Under the pieces are notes generated by a model. The model was given only the letters and a program-made list of their open reading frames with translations. It was not told the origin of the DNA and made no database searches. This document shows, in pieces, positions 52,368-60,643 of a DNA stretch of 64,000 nucleotides (its first letter is position 1; each line of letters opens with the position of its first letter). Source of the stretch: SXRF01 sp038043465 (GTDB lineage: Bacteria; Pseudomonadota; Alphaproteobacteria; Rickettsiales; SXRF01). The position numbers and the translations under genes were made by a program. The stretch covers positions 38,312 through 102,311 of the forward strand of contig JBBTBX010000007.1 of the NCBI GenBank assembly GCA_038043465.1. Direction: 5' to 3'.

Positions 52368-52892
52368 TTGTCAGCAAAAACCATTATAATCCTAAGGCAT
52401 GGGCAGGCAAAAAACGCTGGGATTAGTGAACATGATCATAACCGCACTCTTACCGCAAAAGGCAGGGAAGAAGCTATGGAGGTTGGAGAAACAATGGCGG
52501 ATAATGGCTTTATTCCCGATTATGTTCTATGTTCTACAGCAACACGTACCCGCGAAACCCTTGCTGAATTACAAAATTTTTTTCCTGAACCACTATCAGT
52601 TATTTATAGCCAAAAAATTTATAACGCCTCCGAGATTGATTTAATAAATCAAGTGGCAACTATTCCAGAAAATACTAACAAACTACTGCTGATAGGTCAT
52701 AACCCGGGATTATATCAGCTGGCTCTGGCTCTGGCAAAAGGCGGGGATAAGCAAATGCATAACGAGTTGCAAATGCAGTTTCCGACCTGCGCGCTGGTTG
52801 TAATTAATTTTGAAGGTGAATGGCAGAATATAGCCCATGCCCATAGCAAACTTACACTTTTTGCTACTCCACAAAAACAAATTATGGCCTAA
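52368..52892 (+). CDS. sixA: SixA-like phosphohistidine phosphatase
   Basis: A 174-residue histidine phosphatase. The RHG motif is IILRHGQAKNAG (catalytic His in RHGQA), followed by CSTATRTRETLAE and LLIGHNPGLYQLAL (second His), the layout of SixA and related proteins that dephosphorylate His-phosphorylated signalling proteins. It starts at TTG with AGGTG seven bases upstream. EIIA-Ntr (ptsN) is a phospho-His protein in this window and thus a conceivable client, but that is speculation. Confidence 0.85.
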   Translation: MSAKTIIILRHGQAKNAGISEHDHNRTLTAKGREEAMEVGETMADNGFIPDYVLCSTATRTRETLAELQNFFPEPLSVIYSQKIYNASEIDLINQVATIPENTNKLLLIGHNPGLYQLALALAKGGDKQMHNELQMQFPTCALVVINFEGEWQNIAHAHSKLTLFATPQKQIMA

Positions 52893-52902
52893 TGCGGTAA
52901 AA

Positions 52903-53712
52903 TCACTTTTGAATCATAACCCCAAATGGGACAAACATTTCTTTTCCAGAAATTGTCACATGTGCAAACATTTTTACATAACCTGCCTGTGTTGGAGTTA
53001 TTTTAAATTTGACATCTGGTCCATATGTGGGGCCATAGAAATACGTATCAGTCTCCTGCATTGCTGCTATTGCGTGAGTATTGTCATCATAAAACCCAAT
53101 GAGGCTGAAATATTCAACCGGAGAATATTGCTTCGCCATTGCTTCAATAGACCATTTTACCGGTTTTTTCTGATGATCAGTAACATTCAGGTTTACAATA
53201 GATGTTTGACCAACTTGCGGCGGAACATCAAATGATAAGGTGAAATTATGCCCATTCATTGCCTTTGTATGAGATTCTATACGTTCAATAAATGCAGCGT
53301 CTTTTTCTCCTAGCCAGCCTACAAGTAATTCCTGTTTATTCGTTGCGTGAGTGGTTATATCTGCCCAAGCCATATAACTGCTGGTTATCTTAGGAATAAA
53401 TGTAAAATTAAAGGTGTAAGGTGTAATGCTTGTTTCCGGATGCAAATGCTGTATATCTGTAAATGTTGGGTCAACAAGCCACAAATGAATTCTCCGTTTA
53501 TTGCGAGATATCAAGCTGTCCAGCGTAACTGCATCTCCGCTTGCTATATCACGTATTATTATGGTTCCGGTTACAGGTTTTCCTGCTGTTAATTCACCAT
53601 CCGTTAGTGCTTCTAATGTTTTGGTTATGGCAGCATTATCAGCAGCATAAACGGTTGTGGGAAGTAGGAGAAACAAAGTAAACAGAATATTTTTTAAAAA
53701 ATGACCAGACAT
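52903..53712 (-). CDS. Secreted beta-sandwich protein with His-rich motif
   Basis: A 269-residue protein with a signal peptide (LFTLFLLLPTTVYA) and a beta-rich mature part. The segment HLWLVDPTFTDIQHLHPE, with a later FDVPPQVGQTSIVNLNVTDHQKKP, resembles the Ig-like FixH/YtkA-type periplasmic proteins often found in copper or heme contexts, where DxxHxHP-like motifs bind metal. No partner gene in the window tells which metal. Convergent with the phosphatase gene, ten bases apart. Confidence 0.65.
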   Translation of the reverse strand: MSGHFLKNILFTLFLLLPTTVYAADNAAITKTLEALTDGELTAGKPVTGTIIIRDIASGDAVTLDSLISRNKRRIHLWLVDPTFTDIQHLHPETSITPYTFNFTFIPKITSSYMAWADITTHATNKQELLVGWLGEKDAAFIERIESHTKAMNGHNFTLSFDVPPQVGQTSIVNLNVTDHQKKPVKWSIEAMAKQYSPVEYFSLIGFYDDNTHAIAAMQETDTYFYGPTYGPDVKFKITPTQAGYVKMFAHVTISGKEMFVPFGVMIQK

Positions 53713-53753
53713 AACTCAACTAACCCATGATAATTAAGAAGACCAATGAAATA

Positions 53754-53930
53754 CTAGCGGTTATTGCTGGAAGTAAGCGTGCTGGAAACGTTGCTGAAGG
53801 AATTAACAATCTGCTGACCAGCCATGTTTGAAGCAATAACGCCAACTATCGAAACCAAGGCAACTATCAGCGCGTACTCTACAGCAGTAGCTGCACTTTC
53901 ATCTTTCAAAAACATAGATAAAGTTTTCAT
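53754..53930 (-). CDS. flp: Flp/Fap-type IVb pilin
   Basis: A 58-residue pilin precursor: charged leader MKTLSMFLKDES, then AATAVEYALIVALVSIVGVI, a single hydrophobic helix, and a short polar tail. The conserved Glu-Tyr pair is present; the residue at the expected -1 of the processing site is Ala rather than the common Gly. Together with cpaF at 34851 it supports a Tad/Flp pilus, although the other assembly genes are not in the window. The ATG at 53930 is preferred to an in-frame start 17 codons upstream that gives a non-pilin leader. Confidence 0.9.
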   Translation of the reverse strand: MKTLSMFLKDESAATAVEYALIVALVSIVGVIASNMAGQQIVNSFSNVSSTLTSSNNR

Positions 53931-54132
53931 GATATTCAATACTTTCCCTGTGCCACTTATATGATTATAACACAAATACAACCCAAATAACAGATTTAGT
54001 ATAAGGCAATATCATAAATATGTGGTTAATTATGAGAAAAATTATTAATATACCTGCATATCTGCAACCGTCCCAAAAGGTTATTTAATTTCGTTTTATA
54101 TCATATAAAACCAGATAATTCATAGAAACATA

Positions 54133-54386
54133 TTGACTTTTATGAAAAACTCTATATAAAACCCCTCAAGTTTAGTATATTACTCTTTGCATTGCTTCAC
54201 CGTCGCTCCTCTTAATGGGCTGAGATGGCTGCACCTTTCTAGGGTGTAGGATTGATTCCTTGATGGCATTCTTTCATGACGTAGCCGAGAGTTGCAACCA
54301 TTTCCTTAATTGGGGGTTGATTACGAAGCTATTTCTACATGTGGCAGTAGTTGCTATGTGAATTAACGCCTACAAGGAGACTATTA
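54133..54386 (+). promoter_or_regulatory. Promoter and long leader of cspA
   Basis: TTGACT (54133) and TATAAA (54155), 16 bases apart, make a plausible sigma-70 promoter; the start would lie near 54167, giving a leader of about 220 bases before cspA. Long structured leaders are typical of cold-shock genes. TGACGTA at about 54279 matches the first seven bases of the E. coli cold box. The upstream part of the gap (53982-54132) shows nothing else that I can name. Confidence 0.55.
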
Positions 54387-54593
54387 ATGGCTACAGGTAT
54401 TGTTAAATGGTTCAATCCAACCAAAGGTTTTGGTTTTATTCAGCCTGATCAAGGTGGTTCAGACGTATTCGTACATATCAGCGCGCTTGAGCGTGCCGGT
54501 CTTTCTACCCTTAATGAAGGGCAGAAAATTTCCTATGAACTTGCTACGAACAAAGGCAAGACTTCAGCAGTGAATTTAAAGCTGGTTTCTTAG
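54387..54593 (+). CDS. cspA: Cold-shock protein
   Basis: A 68-residue cold-shock-domain protein with both RNA-binding motifs (KWFNPTKGFGFIQPD and VFVHISALERAG). Typical Csp length. It binds single-stranded nucleic acid and melts RNA structure. The ATG at 54387 has an AAGGAG site; an upstream in-frame start gives 12 extra residues with no ribosome site. It is followed, after a tandem-word hairpin, by a DEAD-box helicase, a cold-shock pairing. Confidence 0.97.
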   Translation: MATGIVKWFNPTKGFGFIQPDQGGSDVFVHISALERAGLSTLNEGQKISYELATNKGKTSAVNLKLVS

Positions 54594-54600
54594 TTTTTAA

Positions 54601-54669
54601 GAAATGAGGAAATGAGGAAATGAGGAATTGAAGAAAAACAATTCTCCATTTCTCCAGTTCTTCAATTCA
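54601..54669. repeat. Tandem-word hairpin, GAAATGAGG type
   Basis: Left arm is GAAATGAGGAAATGAGG words followed by GAATTGAAGAA; right arm is AATTCTCCATTTCTCC and AGTTCTTCAATTC. Shares its right arm style with 34746-34844. It begins seven bases after the cspA stop. Confidence 0.75.
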
Positions 54670-54871
54670 TTTTATGCGGTGTGCTGTTGCGTTTTTTTCG
54701 TTTCGTGTCGTACCGCTCGGAATATCTGGATGTCTGGATATTCTGTCTGTACGTCTTGAATACGTTCCCAAATAACATATTTGGGTACTGCATTATTTTT
54801 AAATAATGGCAGACGTAACATTCTTCGGTGCAATATTCAGCCGAGAATATATTATATTTAAGGATAAATAA

Positions 54872-56167
54872 ATGAGTGATTTTTCTCAGTTTGGGCTTCC
54901 TGCCCAACTTAATGTTGCGCTTGAGCGCATGCAATACAGTGTTCCAACCCCCATCCAGAAACAAGCTATTCCTCTTGCTCTTAAAGGGCATGACATACTT
55001 GGTTCTGCCCAGACCGGAACCGGCAAAACTGCCGCTTTTGGTATTCCGTTGGTGGCAAAGATTTTAAATAACCCACGCGGCAACGCAATTGTCCTCACTC
55101 CAACCCGCGAACTTGCAACTCAGGTAATGACTGTTATTAACGGTTTGCTTGGTCAGCGCAGTTTTGTGCAGGCGGCCTTGCTGATTGGCGGTGATTCAAT
55201 GCATAAGCAGACCGCGCAGCTTAGAATGCGTCCACGCATTATAATTGGCACACCAGGAAGGATTAACGATCATCTGGAACGCGGAAATTTAATTCTGCAC
55301 GATACTAATTTTCTAGTTCTGGATGAAACCGACCGTATGTTGGATATGGGTTTTGGTATCCAGATCGACCGTATTGTAAAATTCCTGCCAGCAGTTCGCC
55401 AGACTTTGATGTTTTCTGCAACTATTCCGGCAGAAATCGTAAAAATGTCGGCTAAATACCTGAAGAATCCTGAGCGTATAGCTGTTGGTTCAGTTAATGC
55501 TCCTGTGGTTAAAATCCAGCAGGAGATAATTCATGTAAATGACAGCGGTAAATATGATGAGCTTAGCAAACAAATCGCTGCCCGCACTGGTTCTATAATA
55601 GTGTTTGTAAAAACCAAACGCAGCGCGGATAAACTTTCTGAACGCCTTAACAAGCAGGGTAATCAGACCGATACTATCCATGGTGATTTGCACCAGCGCA
55701 AACGCGAAAAAGTTATTCAGGGCTTCCGTAATATGAAATTCCGTATTCTGGTGGCGACTGATATTGCTGCGCGTGGTCTTGATATTCCGCATATTGAACA
55801 TGTTATTAATTATGACCTGCCACAATGTCCGGAAGATTATATCCACCGCATTGGCCGTACTGGTCGTAATGGTTCGGAAGGTTCAGCGGTATGCCTGATA
55901 TCGCCGGATGATGGTCTGAAATGGCGCGCCATCCACCGTTTGATGCACCCTAATGAAGCTCCACCGCAAATGCCACATGGTAGTTCACATGGTAATTCAC
56001 GTGGTGGCGATGGTAAACCGCGCAGCTATGGTCAGAAAAAACCTTTTGGTAACAGAAGCGGTAAAAGTAGCGGTGGAAATTCTTCCGGTGGTGGTGACAA
56101 ATCCGGCAATAATAAACGTTTCAGTCGCTTTCCAAAACGTAGTTCTGCTCCTAAAGCAGCAGCTTAG
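54872..56167 (+). CDS. rhlE: DEAD-box RNA helicase (RhlE-like)
   Basis: A 431-residue ATP-dependent RNA helicase. Q motif PTPIQKQAIPLAL, motif I SAQTGTGKTAAFGIP, Ia PTRELATQV, II VLDETDRMLDMGFG (DETD in place of DEAD), III FSATIP, V VATDIAARGLDIPH and VI HRIGRTGRNG. The C-terminal 75 residues are Gly/Ser/Lys-rich, an RNA-binding tail. RhlE-type helicases act in ribosome assembly and mRNA decay, the latter with RNase E. It follows cspA; an AAGGAT site precedes the ATG. Confidence 0.94.
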   Translation: MSDFSQFGLPAQLNVALERMQYSVPTPIQKQAIPLALKGHDILGSAQTGTGKTAAFGIPLVAKILNNPRGNAIVLTPTRELATQVMTVINGLLGQRSFVQAALLIGGDSMHKQTAQLRMRPRIIIGTPGRINDHLERGNLILHDTNFLVLDETDRMLDMGFGIQIDRIVKFLPAVRQTLMFSATIPAEIVKMSAKYLKNPERIAVGSVNAPVVKIQQEIIHVNDSGKYDELSKQIAARTGSIIVFVKTKRSADKLSERLNKQGNQTDTIHGDLHQRKREKVIQGFRNMKFRILVATDIAARGLDIPHIEHVINYDLPQCPEDYIHRIGRTGRNGSEGSAVCLISPDDGLKWRAIHRLMHPNEAPPQMPHGSSHGNSRGGDGKPRSYGQKKPFGNRSGKSSGGNSSGGGDKSGNNKRFSRFPKRSSAPKAAA

Positions 56168-56175
56168 CCATGCCT

Positions 56176-56237
56176 AAATTCCCTCTCCCTCTGGGAGAGG
56201 GTTAGAGCCTGCCCCGCACTTGTTGCGGGGGTGAGGG
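56176..56237. repeat. CCCTCTCCC/GGGAGAGGG element, copy 2
   Basis: AAATTCCCTCTCCCTCTGGGAGAGGGTTAG followed by GCCCCGCACTTGTTGCGGGG, so two adjacent hairpins. The complement of the element at 32005. It lies nine bases after the rhlE stop and could act as its terminator. Confidence 0.7.
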
Positions 56238-56307
56238 CTTTTCACCACTTCCTGAACATAAATTCTTCCTGTAGCTTGTTTATATCGGAACAAGCATAGG
56301 TTATGGA

Positions 56308-56748
56308 ATGTCTCATAGGCTCACCTCAAAACAGATAAAAGCCTTATCAATGCTGGCAAGTGGAAAATCAGCCATAGAAATTTCCTATGATCTGAAAATG
56401 CGACGCGAATCTATGGCACGTTGGCAGAAAATTCCAGAATTCATGTATGAATATGAAAAGCTTATGGATGAAATACGTCATAGCTTTAAACATAAAATGA
56501 CAGAAGTAATGAACGCCACAATCACTAGAATGGCATATGAAGCCAGTGACAGTCAGAGACCTCTGCATAATGTGTTTTTCGTCATTGCGAGGAGGCGAAG
56601 CCGACGTGGCAATCCAGTAAAATTAAGCATCATAGAAAGATGGATTGCTTCGTTTCACTCGCAATGACGCATTATGCAGAGGTCTCGTCATGGTGATCCA
56701 AAGCGTATCGAAGCGCTGCTGAAAGTTATCAAAACACTGGAGAAATGA
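56308..56748 (+). pseudogene. Small HTH gene interrupted by a palindromic repeat
   Basis: The intact frame begins MSHRLTSKQIKALSMLASGK and carries an HTH like those of phage small-terminase or transposase-type proteins (IEISYDLKMRRESMARWQKI). After residue about 82 it runs into the repeat, which supplies a stop at 56665-56667. Downstream of the repeat, in the same frame, HGDPKRIEALLKVIKTLEK continues and stops at 56748, as if the original C-terminus had been split off. I read this as one gene disrupted by a repeat insertion; the truncated 119-residue product may still be made. Phage or mobile-element origin is suggested by the HTH type. Confidence 0.7.
56556..56686. repeat. Nested palindrome: CGTCATTGCGAGG element within outer arms
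   Basis: The outer arms GAGACCTCTGCATAATG and CATTATGCAGAGGTCTC are a perfect 17-base inverted repeat. Between them lies a CGTCATTGCGAGGAGGCGAA element (56580-56669) ending GCAATGACG. The unit interrupts the HTH gene. Confidence 0.85.
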
Positions 56749-56804
56749 TGCAATAATGTACAGATAATGTGCAATATTATACAGATAATTAGCAATAATT
56801 AAAA

Positions 56805-56872
56805 TGTCACCCCGCACTTGTTGCTGTGTCTGGATTTTTCAATCCGGATGTCGCAATAAATGCGGCATGACA
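56805..56872. repeat. TGTCAT/ATGACA palindromic element, copy 2
   Basis: Begins TGTCACCCCGCACTTGTTGC and ends TGCGGCATGACA, with AATCCGGATGTCGCAA inside, matching the right part of the copy at 28428-28512. It lies just past the malate synthase stop codon. Confidence 0.75.
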
Positions 56873-56879
56873 AATACTA

Positions 56880-58451
56880 CTAAGCTATCTGCTCATAGCC
56901 GGGCAGGGTAAGAAATTCCGTAAATTCCTTCTGTGACACCAGATCAGTGAGCAGTTTCGCTGCTTTCTCATATGGCAAGCCGCTTTTCGGCAGTTTTTCC
57001 AGTTCTTCTGATAAAAACTGTTCAAACAAGGAAATAGTAACTGCACGACCATCCGATAATTCGCCTTTATCATGGTGAATCCATTGCCATATCTGCGAAC
57101 GGGCGATCTCGGCAGTTGCGGCATCTTCCATTAAATTAAAAATCGGCACACAGCCCACGCCAGATAGCCACGATGCCAGATATTGCACCGAAACGCTGAT
57201 ATTGTTCCGCAGCCCAGCTTCCGTAATAGCACCTTGAGGAATAGCCAATAAATCAGCGGCTTTCATATCCACCTCAGGACGCTGGCGGGAAACTTGGTTT
57301 GGTGTTGGCATCAGGCGGTTGAAAACTTCCATAGCCACTGGCACAAGGGCAGGGTGCGCCACCCATGTTCCATCATGCCCGTCACCTGCTTCACGTTCCT
57401 TATCGGCGCGTACCATGGCGAAAGCTTTTTCGTTAGCTGCCTCATCATTTTTAACTGGAATAAACGCGCTCATCCCACCCATGGCAAATGCCCCACGTTT
57501 ATGGGTGGTTTTGATAAGCAATAGCGAATATGAACGCAGAAAATGGGTAGTCATCAGCACTGATGCGCGGTCAGGCAGCACAAAATCGCCACGCTTACTA
57601 AATTTTTTGATGAAGCTGAAAATATAATCCCAACGCCCGCAATTTAAGCCCACGCAATAATCTTTCAGTGCGTATAAAATCTCGTCCATCTCAAAAGCTG
57701 CGACTATGGTTTCAATCAGGACAGTTGCTTTGATAGTGCCCTTGTTTAATCCTAGTTTTTCTTCAGAAAAAGCAAAAATATCCGCCCACAACGCAGCTTC
57801 CTCATGGCTTTCCAGTTTTGGCAGGTAAAAATATGGACCAAGCCCACGCGCCAGCAATTTCTTGGCATTAAGGTAAAAATAAACGCCAAAATCGAGGAAT
57901 GCTCCGGCGATAGGCTTCCCATCAACCAGCACGTGCTTTTCCAGCAAATGCCATCCACGCGGGCGCACAATCAAAGTAGCGATAGTTTCGTTCAGTTTAT
58001 ATTCTTTGCCTTCCGGACTGGTGAAAGAAATTGTGCCGTCAACATAATCGCGCAAATTCACTTGCCCATCCATGATTGACCCCCAAGTAGGAGTCAGTGA
58101 ATCCTCAAAATCCGCCATGAACACTTTTGCGCCACAATTCAGCGCGTTGATAATCATTTTGCGTTCAACAGGACCAGTTATTTCAACGCGCCTGTCTTGC
58201 AGCGGGGCAGGGATGGGGGCAACCTTCCAACTATTATCAGCGCGGATGTTAGCGGTTTCCGGCAGAAAATCAGGCATTTCTCCAACATCAATCCGCTTTT
58301 GTCTTGCGACGCGTTTTGCCAGTAATTCATCCTTTCGTGCCGTAAATTTTTGCGCAAGACTGGCAACAAATGCCTGCACTTCCGGAGTCAGGATTTTTTG
58401 ATATTCAGGGGAAAGGGGAGCGGTGATGGTTAGGGGCATGATATTAGACAT
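56880..58451 (-). CDS. aceB: Malate synthase A
   Basis: A 523-residue enzyme that condenses glyoxylate and acetyl-CoA to malate, the second step of the glyoxylate shunt. The motif LNCGRWDYIFSFIKK is diagnostic; VLIETIVAAFEMDEI (magnesium Glu) and FMADFEDSLTPTW precede it. Length fits the A form (about 530). The ATG at 58451 starts MSNIMPLTITAPLSP; the frame is open for 26 more codons but those overlap the hicB gene. Isocitrate lyase is not in the window. Its start overlaps the hicB stop by eight bases, so it may be translationally coupled to it. Confidence 0.95.
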   Translation of the reverse strand: MSNIMPLTITAPLSPEYQKILTPEVQAFVASLAQKFTARKDELLAKRVARQKRIDVGEMPDFLPETANIRADNSWKVAPIPAPLQDRRVEITGPVERKMIINALNCGAKVFMADFEDSLTPTWGSIMDGQVNLRDYVDGTISFTSPEGKEYKLNETIATLIVRPRGWHLLEKHVLVDGKPIAGAFLDFGVYFYLNAKKLLARGLGPYFYLPKLESHEEAALWADIFAFSEEKLGLNKGTIKATVLIETIVAAFEMDEILYALKDYCVGLNCGRWDYIFSFIKKFSKRGDFVLPDRASVLMTTHFLRSYSLLLIKTTHKRGAFAMGGMSAFIPVKNDEAANEKAFAMVRADKEREAGDGHDGTWVAHPALVPVAMEVFNRLMPTPNQVSRQRPEVDMKAADLLAIPQGAITEAGLRNNISVSVQYLASWLSGVGCVPIFNLMEDAATAEIARSQIWQWIHHDKGELSDGRAVTISLFEQFLSEELEKLPKSGLPYEKAAKLLTDLVSQKEFTEFLTLPGYEQIA

Positions 58452-58674
58452 GTGAGTTATGAGTTTGGTATATAAATGGTTTATAATGAGGTATTGGTGC
58501 TTTCTGTTTTTTCTTTTTTGAAACTTCAAGCCATAAAGCTTTTGCCTTTTCCACTTCTTTCAGTGCTTGTTCAGCAGTTTCGCCAAAAGCTGAACACCCT
58601 GAAAGATCCGGTATGTCAGCTATATATCCGCCATCTTCATCGCTATAAAAAATATTGATATGATAATCCTTCAT
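58444..58674 (-). CDS. hicB: HicB-like antitoxin (orphan)
   Basis: A 76-residue protein with the HicB partial RNase H fold: NIFYSDEDGGYIADIPDLSG and CSAFGETAEQALKEVEKAKALWL are characteristic. The C-terminal KKKKQKAPIPHYKP tail has no obvious DNA-binding domain. HicB normally neutralises the RNA-cleaving toxin HicA, encoded upstream; I see no HicA in the 211 bases before it. The ATG at 58674 follows an AGGGA site. It overlaps the aceB start, unusual for an antitoxin. Confidence 0.83.
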   Translation of the reverse strand: MKDYHINIFYSDEDGGYIADIPDLSGCSAFGETAEQALKEVEKAKALWLEVSKKKKQKAPIPHYKPFIYQTHNSHV

Positions 58675-58885
58675 ATTATTCCCTATGTTCAAGGTTGTAT
58701 TTTGTAGATTTCCTGAGTTGAATCGCAGCAATATCTTACGAATTTTAGACATATGAATTTAGCATTCTTTTTTCACAAGTTGAAAAGGTTTTACACCACT
58801 TCATTTAATGAAAGAATAATAAATTGTCTATCTTGTTTATTGCATATTTCTTTGGTTGGCATACAGCATTGAAACAACTGTAAAC

Positions 58886-59668
58886 CTATCTCTCCATTGC
58901 TGCTGGTTCTCTTTCTGGATTACTAACTAATTCTTCTGCTCTGGCAGCAATTTTTCCAATATTGCCAGGCTTCTCAAATACCTCAGCCGCTCCTGCGTTT
59001 TTTGCCTCTCTGCTAATTCTATGAAAATCACTTACAGCAGTCCATAAAATGGATTTAACTCCCATTGGTGTGGCTTTTATCACATCTATGCCAGTCTCTT
59101 TTGTTTTAGTGTCTAAATCAGTAATAATTATATCTGGTTTAGATTCAGCTAACGCCTCTATTGCTGCCGTAGCACTATTAAATTTACGGACAGTAAACCC
59201 TCTAAGTTCAAGGGCATCTGTAAGTATCATACGTATGTCAGCTTCGTCATCAACAATCCAAGCAGTTTTGTATGAGGGGGCAGGCTTGGCAAGAGTTTTT
59301 TCTACCAGATTAGCTAAAGCCACATTGCTTGTATATGGTTTGGAAATAAAAGCCATAGCACCTTTTGACTTAGCATCATCTTCAACAGAGTCTGATGATT
59401 GCATTATTGTACGAATACCACCTATTTCGCGTGCTTTTTCTAGCACTTCCATTCCGCTCTTTTCACTCTTAGTATTATTATCTGTGATTATTAAATCAGG
59501 CTTTCCTTCAGTGGTGTTTTTTAAAGCATCAAGTTTTGCAACAGCATCCTCAGATTTATGGAATATAACAAAATTACGTTTTTCTTTAGATAATATAATT
59601 TCCATCATCTTAGATAAACCAGCTTCATCTTCAACAATCCAAATTAATTCTTTATTCCCATTTTCCAT
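58886..59668 (-). CDS. Tandem receiver-domain protein (two REC domains)
   Basis: A 260-residue protein made of two response-regulator receiver domains and nothing else. REC1 (about 6-128): acidic pair in IVEDEAG (Glu13/Asp14), phosphoacceptor Asp63 (LIITDNNTKSE), Ser switch (MQSSD), Lys110 (FISKPY). REC2 (about 134-250): IVDDEAD (Asp140/141), Asp184 (IIITDLDTK), Thr210 (LWTAV), Lys233 (FEKPG). Both look competent for phosphorylation. No output domain. It is the last and longest of four consecutive receiver genes, probably a phosphorelay or phosphate-sink component; the kinase is not in the window. Confidence 0.88.
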   Translation of the reverse strand: MENGNKELIWIVEDEAGLSKMMEIILSKEKRNFVIFHKSEDAVAKLDALKNTTEGKPDLIITDNNTKSEKSGMEVLEKAREIGGIRTIMQSSDSVEDDAKSKGAMAFISKPYTSNVALANLVEKTLAKPAPSYKTAWIVDDEADIRMILTDALELRGFTVRKFNSATAAIEALAESKPDIIITDLDTKTKETGIDVIKATPMGVKSILWTAVSDFHRISREAKNAGAAEVFEKPGNIGKIAARAEELVSNPEREPAAMER

Positions 59669-59709
59669 ATTATAATACCCTTATTCTATCTTTAAAAAAA
59701 TGAAATGAT

Positions 59710-60105
59710 TTACACTGACCCTCTGCCACCTCTACTAGAGGCAAATTCCTGTTTGTTTATTTCCTTCTTTATAAAACTTAGAAATTCATCATTATTTGTA
59801 ATAGGCTTTCTAATTACAATAACTCCGATAGTTGCCGCAACGTTTTTGGTTTCGTCTTTTGCCATCAGTGCTATAACAGGAATATTGGCTTTTTTTGTCT
59901 CTTTCAATATTTCATTAAAGCCTTCAACACTTTTATCAATTATAATTAAGTCAGGTTTTTTCTCCGTATCATTGATCCGCTCTATTGGAGCCGATGTTGA
60001 TTTCAATACTTCAGCCTTATATCCTTTTGCCGATAGCAATTTTTTCATTATACTGGATGATTTTTCATAATCGCTTATCACCAAAATGTCTTTTCTATCT
60101 GCCAT
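59710..60105 (-). CDS. Single receiver-domain protein, switch residue lost
   Basis: A 131-residue single REC domain. Asp12 (ISDYE) keeps only one acid of the pair; the phosphoacceptor Asp57 (LIIIDKSV) and Lys100 (VIRKPI) are present, but the switch Thr/Ser is Met81 (IALMAKDE). It may therefore be phosphorylated yet not signal in the normal way. The tail ends in an SSRGGRGSV segment. No output domain. It is third in transcription order within the receiver array. Confidence 0.8.
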   Translation of the reverse strand: MADRKDILVISDYEKSSSIMKKLLSAKGYKAEVLKSTSAPIERINDTEKKPDLIIIDKSVEGFNEILKETKKANIPVIALMAKDETKNVAATIGVIVIRKPITNNDEFLSFIKKEINKQEFASSRGGRGSV

Positions 60106-60122
60106 AGCTTTATAAATCCCCT

Positions 60123-60611
60123 CTACACTACCCTACCAGTTGAAGTTTGTTGTAAAGGTGTTGGCGTGTACTGGAGTAACTTCCCAACCTTATTGACTAA
60201 ATCAGGTATATAATCTTTATCAGTTTTATCAAAGTGAGCATCAGCTTTAGTGCCAGCAGCAACAACCTCTTTGCTTTGTTCACTTGGTAATGAAGCTGAA
60301 ATCATAATAGTTTTAATAATTACTTCAGGATTAGTGTGTTTTAGTTCTTCAGCCTTAAGACTTGCAGCGTTTAACACTTCAATACCATTATTTTGCCTTT
60401 TTGTACCATCACTATTAGGCATCTGGTTGTCAGTAATTACAACAACATCCTTATCTTTTCCTAATTCTCTTATTTTTGCAATAATGTCATCACCATTAGT
60501 AAATTCATTAACAGTATACCCAGCATCTCTAAGTGCTCTACCAACTTTAATCCTTATAATTTGGCTATCGTCTGCTAAAAACAACTCTCTCTTTCTATTT
60601 TCCTCCACCAT
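60123..60611 (-). CDS. Single receiver-domain protein with complete active site
   Basis: A 162-residue REC domain. FLADDSQ gives Asp14/Asp15, VVITDNQMPNSDG the acceptor Asp61, MISAS the Ser105 switch, and HFDKTD Lys129. A short insert after Asp61 (SDGTKRQNNG) and a Thr/Gln-rich tail are unusual. CheY-like by architecture. AGGG lies seven bases before the start. Confidence 0.83.
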   Translation of the reverse strand: MVEENRKRELFLADDSQIIRIKVGRALRDAGYTVNEFTNGDDIIAKIRELGKDKDVVVITDNQMPNSDGTKRQNNGIEVLNAASLKAEELKHTNPEVIIKTIMISASLPSEQSKEVVAAGTKADAHFDKTDKDYIPDLVNKVGKLLQYTPTPLQQTSTGRVV

Positions 60612-60643
60612 ACCCTATCCCTTAACTTTTTTTTATAATTTAT

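Noticed and set aside
54200..54300. A possible TPP riboswitch, because GGGCTGAGATGG resembles the CTGAGA core
   Set aside because: The conserved downstream segments (ACCCTTTGAACCTGAT and the CGnAGGGA part) are missing, and the next gene is cspA, not a thiamine gene.
58675..58885. A HicA toxin gene before hicB
   Set aside because: Only short frames without HicA motifs (for example a 23-codon frame) were visible.
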